This document shows positions 17,085 to 26,352 of a stretch of DNA of 64,000 bases, piece after piece. The position numbers and the translations under genes were made by a program. Positions within the stretch are counted from its first letter, which is position 1. Each line of letters starts with the position of its first letter. Source of the DNA: Chromobacterium sphagni (GTDB lineage: Bacteria > Pseudomonadota > Gammaproteobacteria > Burkholderiales > Chromobacteriaceae); NCBI RefSeq assembly GCF_001855555.1, contig NZ_MKCT01000017.1, positions 372,001 to 436,000 on the forward strand. The letters run 5' to 3'. The notes beneath the pieces were generated by a model that saw only the letters and a list, made by a program, of their open reading frames with translations, ran no database searches and was not told where the DNA came from.

Positions 17085-17903
17085 GGCAGGGGAGGAATCG
17101 GTAAACAAGCTGGGACTGTTGCGGGGGCGGCGGGTTCCTGGCGATGCGGGAGCGGTGGAACTGGCAAAACGGCGGGTAAGTTGATTAGGTCTTGATGTTT
17201 GTCATAATCAAGTCAGGCGATAGTGCTAGCATAGCCCACGCTCCTGTCCGACAGTCGGGAACTTGTGAGGGGCGGCGTCGGTCCAGCCCCTTCCCGCGCG
17301 CGTTTTGTCTGTATGTCCTCCATTCGGTTCATTTGGTAAAAATCGAATCATTCCGCCGTTTCAATATTCGTTTTGTTTCGTAAGTGAAATATTTGCGAAA
17401 TGACAATAGAATTTTTGACTCTATATAAATTACCATATTGGGTTTTTGTGCGACAGGCGCTTGCGAGATTGCCCATGCCTTTGCGGCCTGTTCTTGTGGC
17501 GAATGCGGCAGGTGGACAGTTGGACAAGTTGTGAAGATATTGTGTATATCGCAATGATTTGTAAGATTTTTGCCAGGGATTGCGCGGCGGGTAGGCAAAA
17601 AAAATGCGCGGTGCCTTACGGCCCGCGCCAAGTCTACAAAGGAGAAATAGAGGAGAAACTATCAAGAAGCAATTGCTGCATCTCAACGAGAACGGATTAT
17701 CCGGATTGCGGTAGCGAGTGTCAACATTTGCGTTTCCGAAAATGTCGAGAAATGTAAGTTTTTGTCGCGCTTCGATACATGAGGCCGGGAAAGGGCCGGA
17801 ATTGCAGGCGTCCAGCATATGGTCATGTCTGGCGCGCGGCCGCCCCATAACGTGGCAGCTGTGCCACAATACGTTTTTTCCGTTTGCAGCAGGATGTCAG
17901 CAC
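17085..17903. other. Long intergenic region with leader-like sequence
   Basis: These 819 bases separate the ATPase gene from the hypothetical at 17904. The middle (about 17300-17570) is AT-rich and T-tract rich, unlike the surroundings. A purine-rich stretch GGAGAAATAGAGGAGAAACT (17641-17660) looks like one or two ribosome sites. No long gene on either strand looks real. A 36-codon open frame runs through the purine stretch and is listed separately. Confidence 0.5.
17604..17714 (+). CDS. Possible 36-residue small ORF or leader peptide
   Basis: ATG 17604 opens a frame that ends at TAG 17712-17714. The second half would read IKKQLLHLNENGLSGLR. The AGG upstream of the ATG is weak, whereas the strong AGGAGA at 17651 lies inside the frame just before an ATC codon. 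If translation begins there, a 17-residue peptide with a non-canonical start would result. No homologue is known to me; this is a lead rather than a gene call. Confidence 0.2.
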   Translation: MRGALRPAPSLQRRNRGETIKKQLLHLNENGLSGLR

Positions 17904-18983
17904 ATGGACGCAGTCCGCCATATTCTTCCCGATCCACGCCAGTACCACCCGCAAGTTTCCCTGACCAATCGTCTGATCCATCATGCCCAATCGGTGCTGG
18001 ATGCGCCCGATGCCGGCGAGCGCGACATGTGGCGCCAGGCGCTGGTCGCCGCCATCGATGAGATGCTGCAGCGCGGCGAGCTGCTGTCGATCTCGGTGGC
18101 GCTGGCGATGGTGCCGACGCAAGCCTGCTATCAGGTGGTATGGGACGGGCTGCGCCAGGCGGTGGAGGAAACCGGCGGCGCGCGCGCGCAGGTGTTCGCT
18201 ATGCCGCTGGTGCTGGTGGCCGGCAGCCGCAGCGAAACGACGCTGCCGGGCGAGATCGCCGATGTGGCCGGTCTGAATGCGCTGCTGCGCCAGCATGGCG
18301 TGTTCGCCGCCGACGGCGATGTCGCCTTGTCCGGCGCATTGTTGCACCCCGACAGCGTGGTGGGGCTGGACGCCGCCACGCTGTACCAGCTGACCCGCAA
18401 GCACGAGGCGGCTCGGGATGCGCTGCCGCAGCAGGCGGCGCCGGTCACGGTAAAGGAGGAGGGGGTGTTCCTGCGCTACCTGATGGGCGTGGCGATCCAG
18501 CGGGACGGCGAGCCGTCGCCGCTGCGCCAGGGCGGCGCGGTGGGCGCCTGGGGGATGCCGGTGATGAAGTTGCTCGGCGAGCAGCTCAAGGCTGACGGCG
18601 TGACGCTGTTCCCTATCGCCCGCCCGCCGCTGCCTGTGATGCAGGCGCTGGTGGCCGGCAACTTCGCCCGCTTCGAGGTGGCGCTGCAGGTATTCGCCAG
18701 CAGCCAGATCCGCCGCCTGCGCGAGCTGGACAAGGAGCCGGTGGCCATCGTTTCCGCCCACGACAACGGCGAGCTGCATTTCACGCTGTCGGCCAGGGGC
18801 GACGAGCGCAACTGGGAAGCGTTCGTCTGGCCGCTGGCGTCCTTGGACAACGTCAAGCTGATCGAGGAGAACTTCCGCGAGCTGATGGCCGAGTGCCATG
18901 TGCGCGACGTGCATGCGATCGCCGAGCTGCAGCCGGAAAGCCGCGACGGTGTCCCGCTGTTTTTCACCGCCGACGATTTGTAA
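17904..18983 (+). CDS. Conserved hypothetical protein, 359 residues
   Basis: The protein from ATG 17904 (AGGA ten bases upstream) begins MDAVRHILPDPRQYHPQVSLTNRLIHHAQ and ends FFTADDL. It has no signal peptide or membrane helix, is mostly helical by composition, and has an acidic C-terminal third. Features include a regular helix DMWRQALVAAIDEMLQRGEL and a central region VAGSRSETTLPGEI. An earlier in-frame ATG at 17718 would add 62 residues of unlikely composition. I do not recognise the family. It is transcribed alone and ends at a strong terminator, convergent with the LysR gene. Confidence 0.75.
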   Translation: MDAVRHILPDPRQYHPQVSLTNRLIHHAQSVLDAPDAGERDMWRQALVAAIDEMLQRGELLSISVALAMVPTQACYQVVWDGLRQAVEETGGARAQVFAMPLVLVAGSRSETTLPGEIADVAGLNALLRQHGVFAADGDVALSGALLHPDSVVGLDAATLYQLTRKHEAARDALPQQAAPVTVKEEGVFLRYLMGVAIQRDGEPSPLRQGGAVGAWGMPVMKLLGEQLKADGVTLFPIARPPLPVMQALVAGNFARFEVALQVFASSQIRRLRELDKEPVAIVSAHDNGELHFTLSARGDERNWEAFVWPLASLDNVKLIEENFRELMAECHVRDVHAIAELQPESRDGVPLFFTADDL

Positions 18984-19015
18984 GATTTCGTCCGCCGTCC
19001 GCCCGCGCGAACCCG

Positions 19016-19041
19016 GCCCCGCAAGCGCGGGGCTTTATTTT
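19016..19041 (+). terminator. Terminator after the 17904 gene
   Basis: GCCCCGC, loop AAGC, GCGGGGC, then TTTATTTTT. Confidence 0.88.
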
Positions 19042-19063
19042 TGCCTGCGCGCGGCGCTGCTGG

Positions 19064-20002
19064 CTAGGCCTGGTCCGGGGCTGATTCCATGGCTTGGGCC
19101 CACGGCGCGCCGGCCAGGCGGATGGCCAGGTAGTCGATCAGCGCCTGCACCCGCGCCGGCCGGCTGCGGCCCGGCGGCGTCAGGATGTACAGGGCGATGG
19201 GATCGACCCGCCAATCCGTCATCGCGGTTTCCAACTGGCCCGACTGCAAATCCTGCCAGGCGAGGAACTCCGGCTGCAGCGCCAGTCCCAGCCCGGCCCG
19301 CAAGGCCGGCGCCAGCGCCTCGGCGTTGTTGACCCGCAGCGGAGCGGGCATCTCCAGCGCAAACTCCCCCTGCTGTTCATGACGGAAGCTCCAGCAATGG
19401 CTGCTTGGCGAGTAGCTGTATTGCAAGGCGCGATGGCCGGCCAATTCTTTGGGGTGCCGCGGGCGGCCGTGGCGCTGGAAATACGCCGGCGCGCCAACCA
19501 GCAGGATGCGCACCGTGCATAGCCGCCTGGCCAGCAGGCTGGAGTCGGCCAGCGAGGCGATCCGCAGCGCGATGTCCAGCCGGTTCGCCAGCAGATCCAC
19601 CTTTTCGTCGCTGAAGTGGAAGTCCAGCTCCACCTCGGGGTGCCGCGCCATGAACTCCGGCAGCAGCGGCGCCAGGTGGGAAATGCCGAAGGACATCGGC
19701 GCGGTGGCGCGCACCGGTCCGCGCAGGCTGCTGGATTGTTCGGCGATGTCGGCTTCCACCGCCTCGCCCTCCGCCAGGATGCGGGCGGCCCGCTCCAGCG
19801 CGGCGTCGCCGGCCTCGGTCAGCGTGATGCGCCGCGAGGTGCGGTGAAACAGCATGGTCTTCATCCGGGCTTCCAGCCGGGTGATGGCCTTGGACACCGT
19901 GGCTTGCGACAGGGTCAGCTCGGCGGCGGCGCGGGCGAAGGAACCGCACTCCGCCACCTTGGCGAAAATCGCCCAGGCTTCAAGATCGGGCAGTTTTTTC
20001 AT
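19064..20002 (-). CDS. LysR-family transcriptional regulator
   Basis: This 312-residue DNA-binding regulator has an N-terminal winged helix-turn-helix (AWAIFAKVAECGSFARAAAELTLSQATVSKAITRLEARM), followed by the linker helix and a periplasmic-binding-like effector domain. The HTH ends with LFHRTSRRITLTEAG, the classic LysR pattern. It is transcribed divergently from the pirin gene across 172 bases that contain a 14-bp direct repeat, so it likely controls the pirin/isochorismatase/amidohydrolase group and itself. The effector is unknown; members of this CrgA/DsdC-like branch often sense small organic acids or electrophiles. Confidence 0.92.
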   Translation of the reverse strand: MKKLPDLEAWAIFAKVAECGSFARAAAELTLSQATVSKAITRLEARMKTMLFHRTSRRITLTEAGDAALERAARILAEGEAVEADIAEQSSSLRGPVRATAPMSFGISHLAPLLPEFMARHPEVELDFHFSDEKVDLLANRLDIALRIASLADSSLLARRLCTVRILLVGAPAYFQRHGRPRHPKELAGHRALQYSYSPSSHCWSFRHEQQGEFALEMPAPLRVNNAEALAPALRAGLGLALQPEFLAWQDLQSGQLETAMTDWRVDPIALYILTPPGRSRPARVQALIDYLAIRLAGAPWAQAMESAPDQA

Positions 20003-20102
20003 ATCGGTTCCGCAGGCAAAGCGATGAGATTGATTCCAATTTTATCATCATGGCAGTCTTGAGAGGGCTGATCATGTCAAAAGTGGAAAGGATACTATTC
20101 TT

Positions 20103-20157
20103 TATATCCCATTAACATGGTTTGGCGAGGCGTTTATAGTGGCTATATCCACTTAAC
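20103..20157 (+). promoter_or_regulatory. Pirin promoter with paired 14-bp repeats
   Basis: The -35 element TTAACA (20112-20117), a 17-base spacer and the -10 element TATAGT (20135-20140) form a good promoter. A direct repeat, TATATCCCATTAAC (20103-20116) and TATATCCACTTAAC (20144-20157), matches at 12 of 14 positions 41 bases apart, about four helical turns. An inverted repeat AGTGG-CTATAT-CCACT spans 20138-20153. The divergent LysR protein is the obvious candidate to bind here. Confidence 0.6.
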
Positions 20158-20174
20158 GCCGTCAGGAGAACACC

Positions 20175-20876
20175 ATGATTGAACACCGTCCATTTGCCAG
20201 CCTAGGCGGAGCCCATCATGGCTGGCTCGACGCCAAGCATCATTTTTCCTTCGCCGAATACTACGACCCGGCGCGCATGAGCTGGGGCGCGCTGCGGGTG
20301 TGGAACGACGACACCATCGCGCCTGGCAGCGGCTTCCCGCCGCATCCGCACGCCGATATGGAAATCGTCACTTATGTCCGCGAAGGCGCGATCACCCACC
20401 AGGACAATCTGGGCAACAAGGGCCGCACCGAGGCCGGCGATGTGCAAGTGATGAGCGCCGGCAGCGGCATCACGCATTCCGAATACAACCTGGAGTCGGG
20501 CGTCACCCGCATTTTCCAGATATGGATCATGCCGGACCGGCGCGGCGGCGAGCCGTCCTGGGGCGCCAAACCCTTTCCCAAGGCCGACCGCTCCGGCGCG
20601 TTCGTCGCGCTGGCCAGCGGCATGGACGGCGACGACAACGCCTTGCCTATCCGCTCCCATTCCCGCGTGCTCGGCGCCACCCTCAAGGCCGGGGAAGCGG
20701 CGGAGTACCGGCTGGGCGAGGGGCGGCGCGGCTATCTGGTGCTGGCAAGCGGTCTGGCGGAAATCAACGGCATTGCGCTGCAGGCCCGCGACGGCGCGGC
20801 CATCAAGGACCTGGAGCGGCTCCGCGTGGTCGCCAGCCAGGATGCGGAACTCATTCTGGTCGATACCCGCGGGTAA
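20175..20876 (+). CDS. Pirin-family protein (bicupin)
   Basis: This 233-residue cytoplasmic bicupin begins MIEHRPFASLGGAHHGWLDAKHHFSF, the pirin start. The metal ligands are in the N-terminal cupin (FPPHPHADMEIVTYV and GITHSEYN): His-x-His, Glu and His as in YhhW-type pirins. These enzymes bind Fe or a similar metal; some have quercetin 2,3-dioxygenase activity and others act in stress responses. It is the first gene downstream of a LysR-type promoter and precedes an isochorismatase-fold hydrolase, a pairing often seen in electrophile or aromatic stress loci. AGGAG precedes the ATG. Confidence 0.93.
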   Translation: MIEHRPFASLGGAHHGWLDAKHHFSFAEYYDPARMSWGALRVWNDDTIAPGSGFPPHPHADMEIVTYVREGAITHQDNLGNKGRTEAGDVQVMSAGSGITHSEYNLESGVTRIFQIWIMPDRRGGEPSWGAKPFPKADRSGAFVALASGMDGDDNALPIRSHSRVLGATLKAGEAAEYRLGEGRRGYLVLASGLAEINGIALQARDGAAIKDLERLRVVASQDAELILVDTRG

Positions 20877-20960
20877 ATACCGAGGCGGGCCTGCCCGCAT
20901 TCCATCGCATGGTTTCACCTATTGTCCCAACCCTTCCCACATAAAAACGAGGATCGCACC

Positions 20961-21614
20961 ATGACCATCACCGCTGCCGCCACCGCTAGCCCGCTGCTGC
21001 TGACCCCGCGCGACCATACCCTGATCCTGATCGACTACCAGTCGCAGATGGCCTTCGCCACCCACTCCATCGACATCCCCACGCTGCGCAACAATGCCGG
21101 CCTGGTGGCCGCCGCCGCCGCGGGTTTCGGCGTCTCCACCATTCTCACCACCGTGGCCGAGAAAAGCTTCTCCGGGCCGATGTTCGACGAGGTGACCGCG
21201 CCGTTCCCGGATCAGCGGTTGTTGGACCGCACCTCGATGAACACCTGGGAGGACGCCGCGGTGATCGCCCAGGTCAACCGAATCGGCAAGCCGCGCATCG
21301 TGCTGGCCGGCTTGTGGACCAGCGTCTGCATCGTCGGCCCGGCGCTGTCCGCGCTGGCGCAGGGCTTCGAGGTTTACGTGATCACCGACGCCTGCGGCGA
21401 CGTCTCCGTCGAGGCGCATGAGCGCGCAGTGCAGCGCATGCTGCAGGCCGGCGCGCAGCCGATGACCGCGCTGCAATACCTGTTGGAACTGCAACGCGAC
21501 TGGGCGCGCACGGATACCTATGAGCTGACCACCGGCATCGCCAGGAAGCTGGGCGGCGGCTACGGCCTGGGCATAGGCTACGCCAAGGCCATGTTCGGCG
21601 CCGAGGAAGGCTGA
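20961..21614 (+). CDS. Isochorismatase-fold cysteine hydrolase (YcaC-like)
   Basis: The 217-residue protein has the cysteine-hydrolase triad of the isochorismatase superfamily: Asp in LILIDYQSQMAF, Lys in VAEKSFSG, and Cys in GLWTSVCIVGPAL. The latter is the YcaC-type motif. ATG 20961 has GAGGA upstream; an earlier in-frame codon at 20922 is unlikely. YcaC relatives are octameric hydrolases of unproven substrate. It lies 84 bases after the pirin gene in the same direction and probably belongs to the same LysR-controlled unit. The C-terminal segment (GGGYGLGIGYAKAMFGAEEG) is glycine-rich. Confidence 0.9.
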   Translation: MTITAAATASPLLLTPRDHTLILIDYQSQMAFATHSIDIPTLRNNAGLVAAAAAGFGVSTILTTVAEKSFSGPMFDEVTAPFPDQRLLDRTSMNTWEDAAVIAQVNRIGKPRIVLAGLWTSVCIVGPALSALAQGFEVYVITDACGDVSVEAHERAVQRMLQAGAQPMTALQYLLELQRDWARTDTYELTTGIARKLGGGYGLGIGYAKAMFGAEEG

Positions 21615-21706
21615 TCGTCGGCCGGTGCTGGCGCTCCCTCCGGCCGCGCCAGGCCGCCGCACCAACCGCATGATGGCCCGACAGCGGCGCATCAGGAGAC
21701 GCGACA

Positions 21707-23596
21707 ATGAGCATCCGCACTGTAGCCGACGCGATTCTGCGCAACGGCCGCTTCACCACGCTGGACCCGCGCCGCCCCCGCGCCAGCGCCGTCGCCATCC
21801 ATAACGGCAAGTTCCTGGCGGTGGGCGACGATCAGGAGATCATGGCGCTGGCGGGGCCCGCCACCCGCGTTGTCGATCTCAAGGGCCGCGGCGCATTGCC
21901 CGGCCTGATCGACAACCACACCCATATCGTGCGCGGCGGCCTCAACTTCAATCTGGAGCTGCGCTGGGACGGCGTGCGCTCGCTCGCCGACGCGATGGAC
22001 ATGCTGCGGCGGCAGGTGGCCGTCACTCCCGCGCCGCAATGGGTGCGGGTGGTGGGGGGCTTCACCGAGCACCAGTTCGTCGAAAAGCGCCTGCCCACGC
22101 TGGAGGAAATCAACGCCGCCGCCCCGGACACCCCGGTGTTCCTGCTGCACCTATACGACCGCGCGCTGCTCAATGGCGCGGCCTTGCGCGCCGTCGGCTA
22201 TACCCGCGACACCCAGCCGCCGCCGGGCGGGGAAATCGTCCGCGACGCGAACGGCAACCCCACCGGCCTGCTGCTGGCCAAGCCCAATGCCGCCATCTTG
22301 TACGCCACGCTGGCCAAGGGCCCCAAGCTGCCGTTCGATTACCAGCTCAATTCCACGCGCCACTTCATGCGCGAACTGAACCGCTTGGGCGTGACCGGCG
22401 TCATCGACGCCGGCGGAGGCTTCCAGAACTATCCGGACGATTACGCGGTGATCCAGCAACTGGCCGACAGCGGCCAGATGACGGTGCGGCTGGCCTATAA
22501 CCTGTTCACTCAAAAACCGCATCAGGAGAAAGAGGACTTTCTCGATTGGACCTCCAGCGTCAAATACAAGCAAGGAGACGACTACTTCCGCCACAACGGC
22601 GCCGGCGAGATGCTGGTGTTTTCCGCCGCCGATTTTGAGGACTTCCGCCAGCCGCGCCCGGACATGCCGCCTGAAATGGAGGGCGAGCTGGAAGAGGTGG
22701 TGCGCATCCTGGCGCAGAATCGCTGGCCGTGGCGGCTGCACGCCACCTATGACGAAACCATCGCCCGCGCGCTGGACGTGTTCGAGAAAGTGAACCAGGA
22801 CATCCCGCTGCAGGGCCTCAACTGGTTCTTCGACCACGCCGAAACCATCTCCGAGCGCTCGATGGACCGCATCGCGGCGCTGGGCGGCGGCATCGCGGTC
22901 CAGCACCGGATGGCCTATCAGGGCGAGTACTTCGTCGAGCGCTACGGCGCGGCCGCGGCGGAAGCCACGCCGCCTATCGCCCGCATGCTGGCCAAGGGCG
23001 TCAAGGTGTCGGCTGGAACCGATGCCACCCGCGTCGCCTCCTACAACCCCTGGGTGTCGCTGTCTTGGATGATCACCGGCAAGACCGTTGGCGGCTTGCG
23101 GCTCTACCCGCAGCGCAACTGCCTGGACCGCGAAACCGCGCTGCGGATGTGGACCGAGAACGTGGCCTGGTTCGCCAACGAGGATGGCAAGCGCGGCCGC
23201 ATCGCCGCCGGCCAGTTCGCCGACCTGATCGTGCCGGACCGGGATTTCTTCGCCTGCCCCGAGAACGACATTTCCTTCCTGACTTCCGAGCTCACCCTGG
23301 TGGGCGGCCGCATTGTCTACGCCGCCGGGGATTTCGCCGCGCTGGACGACAATCCGCTGCCGCCGGCGATGCCGGACTGGTCGCCGGCGCGGACTTTCAA
23401 GGGCTACGCCGCCTGGGGCGAGCCGGAGCGGGCGGGGCGCAATTCGCTGCAACGGCAGTCGGTCGCCGCCTGCGCTTGCGCCAGCGCCTGCGGCCTGCAC
23501 GGCCATGACCACGCCCGCGCCTGGGCTTCCAGTCTGCCGGTGTCCGATGCGAAGGGCTTTTTCGGCGCGCTCGGATGCGCCTGCTGGGCGGTGTGA
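21707..23596 (+). CDS. Amidohydrolase family 3 protein (YtcJ-like)
   Basis: This 629-residue metal-dependent hydrolase has the LPGLIDNHTHI motif near residue 70, where the two His bind metal. It also has later conserved segments (FDHAETIS, KVSAGTDATRVASYNPW) and a closing beta-domain typical of amidohydrolase family 3. The C-terminal tail (SVAACACASACGLHGHDH...ALGCACWAV) is unusually rich in Cys and His, a possible extra metal site. The exact substrate is not predictable; relatives act on N-substituted formamides, hydantoin-like compounds or D-amino-acid derivatives. AGGAG precedes the ATG. It is the last gene of the LysR-linked group. Confidence 0.88.
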   Translation: MSIRTVADAILRNGRFTTLDPRRPRASAVAIHNGKFLAVGDDQEIMALAGPATRVVDLKGRGALPGLIDNHTHIVRGGLNFNLELRWDGVRSLADAMDMLRRQVAVTPAPQWVRVVGGFTEHQFVEKRLPTLEEINAAAPDTPVFLLHLYDRALLNGAALRAVGYTRDTQPPPGGEIVRDANGNPTGLLLAKPNAAILYATLAKGPKLPFDYQLNSTRHFMRELNRLGVTGVIDAGGGFQNYPDDYAVIQQLADSGQMTVRLAYNLFTQKPHQEKEDFLDWTSSVKYKQGDDYFRHNGAGEMLVFSAADFEDFRQPRPDMPPEMEGELEEVVRILAQNRWPWRLHATYDETIARALDVFEKVNQDIPLQGLNWFFDHAETISERSMDRIAALGGGIAVQHRMAYQGEYFVERYGAAAAEATPPIARMLAKGVKVSAGTDATRVASYNPWVSLSWMITGKTVGGLRLYPQRNCLDRETALRMWTENVAWFANEDGKRGRIAAGQFADLIVPDRDFFACPENDISFLTSELTLVGGRIVYAAGDFAALDDNPLPPAMPDWSPARTFKGYAAWGEPERAGRNSLQRQSVAACACASACGLHGHDHARAWASSLPVSDAKGFFGALGCACWAV

Positions 23597-23870
23597 TGTC
23601 GCAGGCAGGGCAGGGGCTTGGCCGGGGTGGATCCCGGCCAGCCGCGAAACCCAGCGGATAGCCGGATTTTTCCGTCAGGGAGGCGCGGCCAGACGCGCTC
23701 GCGCGCTGCCGCGGCCGCTGCTGGGCGCGCGCATGAGCCGCGTTTCGGCGGCGGCGGTTCCGGCATCTGGCGCGCCAAGAGGGGCCCGGCTTATTTGACG
23801 TCAAGATTTCATGCCGGGCATTTCGTGTAGAATGGCCCGATCGTTAACCCATTGATGGAAGAGCCAGACG

Positions 23871-25118
23871 ATGTTTGCTGCCGACCAGACGATTGCCCAA
23901 TTCGACCCCGAACTCGCCGCCGCGATTGCCGCCGAGTGCCAGCGCCAGGAAGATCATATTGAACTGATCGCCTCGGAGAACTACACCAGCCCGGCGGTGA
24001 TGGAAGCCCAGGGCTCCCAGCTGACCAACAAGTACGCCGAAGGCTACCCCGGCAAGCGTTTCTACGGCGGCTGCGAGCATGTCGACGTGGTGGAGCAGCT
24101 GGCGATCGATCGCGTCAAGCAACTGTTCGGCGCCGAATACGCCAATGTGCAGCCGCACTCCGGCAGCCAGGCCAACCAGGCGGTGTACTTCTCCATTCTG
24201 AAGCCGGGCGACACCGTGATGGGCATGAACCTGGGCCACGGCGGCCACCTGACCCACGGCTCGCCGGCCAACCTGTCCGGCAAGATGTTCAACATCGTCG
24301 CCTACGGCCTGAACGACAAGGAAGAAATCGACTACGACGATATGGAACGCGTGGCGATGGAAACCAAGCCGAAACTGATCATCGGCGGCGCGTCCGCCTA
24401 CGCGCTGCGCTTCGACTTCGAGCGCATGGGCCAGATCGCCAAGAAGGTCGGCGCCTACTTCATGGTGGACATGGCGCATTACGCCGGCCTGGTGGCCGCC
24501 GGCCTGTACCCGAATCCGGTGCCGCACGCCGACTTCGTCACCTCCACCACCCACAAGACGCTGCGCGGTCCGCGCGGTGGCATCATCCTCGCTCGCGCCG
24601 AGTTCGAGAAGAGCATCAACAGCAATGTGTTCCCGACGCTGCAGGGCGGCCCGCTGGAGCACGTGATCGCCGCCAAGGCCATCGCCTTCAAGGAAGCGCT
24701 GCAGCCGGAGTTCAAGGTTTATCAGGAACAAGTGCTGAAGAACGCCGTCATCATGGCCAAGACCCTGGCCGAGCGCGGCCTGCGCATCGTGTCCGGCCGC
24801 ACCGAGAGCCACGTGTTCCTGGTCGACCTGCGCGCCAAGGGCCTGACCGGCAAGGCGGCCGACGCGCTGCTGGGCCGCGCCCACATCACCGTCAACAAGA
24901 ACGCCATTCCCAACGATCCGGAAACGCCGTTCGTCACCTCCGGCATCCGCATCGGCTCGCCGGCCATCACCACCCGCGGCTTCAAGGAAGCCGAGGCGAT
25001 CGAAGTCGCCAACCTGGTGGCCGATGTGCTGGACAATCCGAACGATGACGCGGTGATCGCCCGCGTAGCCGAACAGGCCACCGCTTTGTGCCACCGCTTC
25101 CCGGTGTACGCCAAGTAA
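23871..25118 (+). CDS. glyA: Serine hydroxymethyltransferase
   Basis: GlyA (415 residues) interconverts serine and glycine with transfer of the one-carbon unit to tetrahydrofolate, using pyridoxal phosphate. The PLP lysine is Lys229 in [14 protein letters not shown], the same position as in E. coli. HSGSQAN, the substrate-binding SENYTSPAV and the C-terminal [13 protein letters not shown] are all intact. A TAGAAT -10 box lies at 23828-23833. AAGAG precedes the ATG. A terminator at 25138 closes it before nrdR. The 274-base leader shows no riboswitch I can recognise. Confidence 0.98.
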   Translation: MFAADQTIAQFDPELAAAIAAECQRQEDHIELIASENYTSPAVMEAQGSQLTNKYAEGYPGKRFYGGCEHVDVVEQLAIDRVKQLFGAEYANVQPHSGSQANQAVYFSILKPGDTVMGMNLGHGGHLTHGSPANLSGKMFNIVAYGLNDKEEIDYDDMERVAMETKPKLIIGGASAYALRFDFERMGQIAKKVGAYFMVDMAHYAGLVAAGLYPNPVPHADFVTSTTHKTLRGPRGGIILARAEFEKSINSNVFPTLQGGPLEHVIAAKAIAFKEALQPEFKVYQEQVLKNAVIMAKTLAERGLRIVSGRTESHVFLVDLRAKGLTGKAADALLGRAHITVNKNAIPNDPETPFVTSGIRIGSPAITTRGFKEAEAIEVANLVADVLDNPNDDAVIARVAEQATALCHRFPVYAK

Positions 25119-25137
25119 GTCTGGCTGTTCCTGATAG

Positions 25138-25166
25138 AAAGCCGCCCGGTGATGGGCGGCTTTTTT
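25138..25166 (+). terminator. Terminator after glyA
   Basis: GCCGCCC, a six-base loop, GGGCGGC and TTTTTT. Confidence 0.92.
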
Positions 25167-25287
25167 CTTGTCTGGCGCGCGCGGATGTCTTTGGCATCGC
25201 GGCGGGACTGGCGTCATGCGCTTTGCCGGTGCCAGGGCTGGGCTTTGCTGATAACATCCAGCTATTACAACCTTCAGGATTATTGTC

Positions 25288-25746
25288 ATGAAATGCGCGT
25301 TTTGTGGCAACGCCGATACTCAGGTGATCGATTCCCGTGTCAGCGAGGATGGCGCCAGCATTCGGCGTAGGCGCCGCTGTCCGGTTTGCGACAAGCGTTT
25401 CACGACTTTTGAAACCGCCGATGTGCGCATGCCGCAAGTGGTGAAGACGGCAGGCCATCGTTCCGAGTTCGATATCGAGAAGGTGCGCACCAGTTTCCTG
25501 CGCGCGCTGCATAAGCGCCCGGTGTCCACCACGCTGGTGGACGAGGCGATAGACCGCATCTGCCACAAGCTGCTGCAACTGGGCGAGCGCGAGGTGAGCA
25601 GCCGCCAGATCGGCGAGATGGTGATGAACGAACTGGCGCGGCTGGATAAGGTGGCCTATGTTCGTTTCGCCTCGGTTTACCGCAGTTTTCAGGATATTTC
25701 CGAATTTACCGACGCTATCAAGGAAATCCAGAAGTCCTCGCATTGA
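25288..25746 (+). CDS. nrdR: Transcriptional repressor NrdR
   Basis: NrdR (152 residues) represses ribonucleotide reductase genes in response to ATP/dATP. The N-terminal zinc ribbon has MKCAFCGN and [12 protein letters not shown]; the rest is an ATP-cone domain ([20 protein letters not shown]...). Length and motifs are typical. It is followed by two GNAT genes and ribD, so it fits the familiar glyA-nrdR-ribD neighbourhood, here with two acetyltransferases inserted. The start is the first ATG of the zinc ribbon. Confidence 0.97.
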   Translation: MKCAFCGNADTQVIDSRVSEDGASIRRRRRCPVCDKRFTTFETADVRMPQVVKTAGHRSEFDIEKVRTSFLRALHKRPVSTTLVDEAIDRICHKLLQLGEREVSSRQIGEMVMNELARLDKVAYVRFASVYRSFQDISEFTDAIKEIQKSSH

Positions 25747-25803
25747 CAGTTTCGAGCAGGGCTGATTAGTCTGGTAAATTCTTTTGTCATTGATAGAGAA
25801 GCC

Positions 25804-26352
25804 ATGACTACTGCTACTTTTGAACGCGTTGCCCTGCTGCCGCCCGATGTCGCCCACGCCGAACGGCTGTTTGCGCTGATCGATGAGAGCCGCGCCGGCT
25901 TGCGCGAGTGGCTGCCCTGGGTGGACGGCACCCGCAAGGTGGAGGACAGCCGCCAGTTCCTGGCAGGCGTCGCAGAGGGCATGCGCAGCGGCTCGAGCTG
26001 CGCGTGCTGGCTGATTGAGCTGGATGGCGAACTGGCCGGGTGCATCGATATCCATGGCGACAGCGTGGTTAACCGCTCCGCTAGCCTCGGCTACTGGCTG
26101 GCGGACCGTTTCGTCGGCCGCGGCGCGATGAGCGGCGCGGTGGCGCAGGCGCTGAATGCCGGTTTCGGCGAGTTGGGGCTGAATCGCATCTCCATCGTGG
26201 CCGGCATGGAAAACCGCCGCAGCCGCGCGGTGGCGAGGCGGCTGGGCTTCGTCGAAGAGGGCGTGCAACGGCAGGGCCTCCGTTTGCATGGCCGTTATCA
26301 CGATGCCTGCCAGTACAGCATGCTGGCGCGCGAGTGGCGGCTGCGCGAATGA
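25804..26352 (+). CDS. GNAT-family N-acetyltransferase (RimJ/RimL type), first copy
   Basis: This 182-residue RimL-type acetyltransferase uses acetyl-CoA to modify protein N-termini or small amines. It shows VALLPPDVAHAERLF at the start, GLREWLPWVD, the central GYWLADRFVGRGAMS acetyl-CoA loop, and the C-terminal ENRRSRAVARRLGFVEEG. It overlaps the next acetyltransferase by ATGA, so the two are translated together. The two share the same architecture (residue by residue similarity around SLGYWLAD and VGRG), so they are paralogues from a tandem duplication that has since diverged. Substrates are unknown. Confidence 0.88.
   Translation: MTTATFERVALLPPDVAHAERLFALIDESRAGLREWLPWVDGTRKVEDSRQFLAGVAEGMRSGSSCACWLIELDGELAGCIDIHGDSVVNRSASLGYWLADRFVGRGAMSGAVAQALNAGFGELGLNRISIVAGMENRRSRAVARRLGFVEEGVQRQGLRLHGRYHDACQYSMLAREWRLRE

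Noticed and set aside
23597-23870. Riboswitch before glyA
   Set aside because: Searched by eye for glycine or folate riboswitch cores; none was found.
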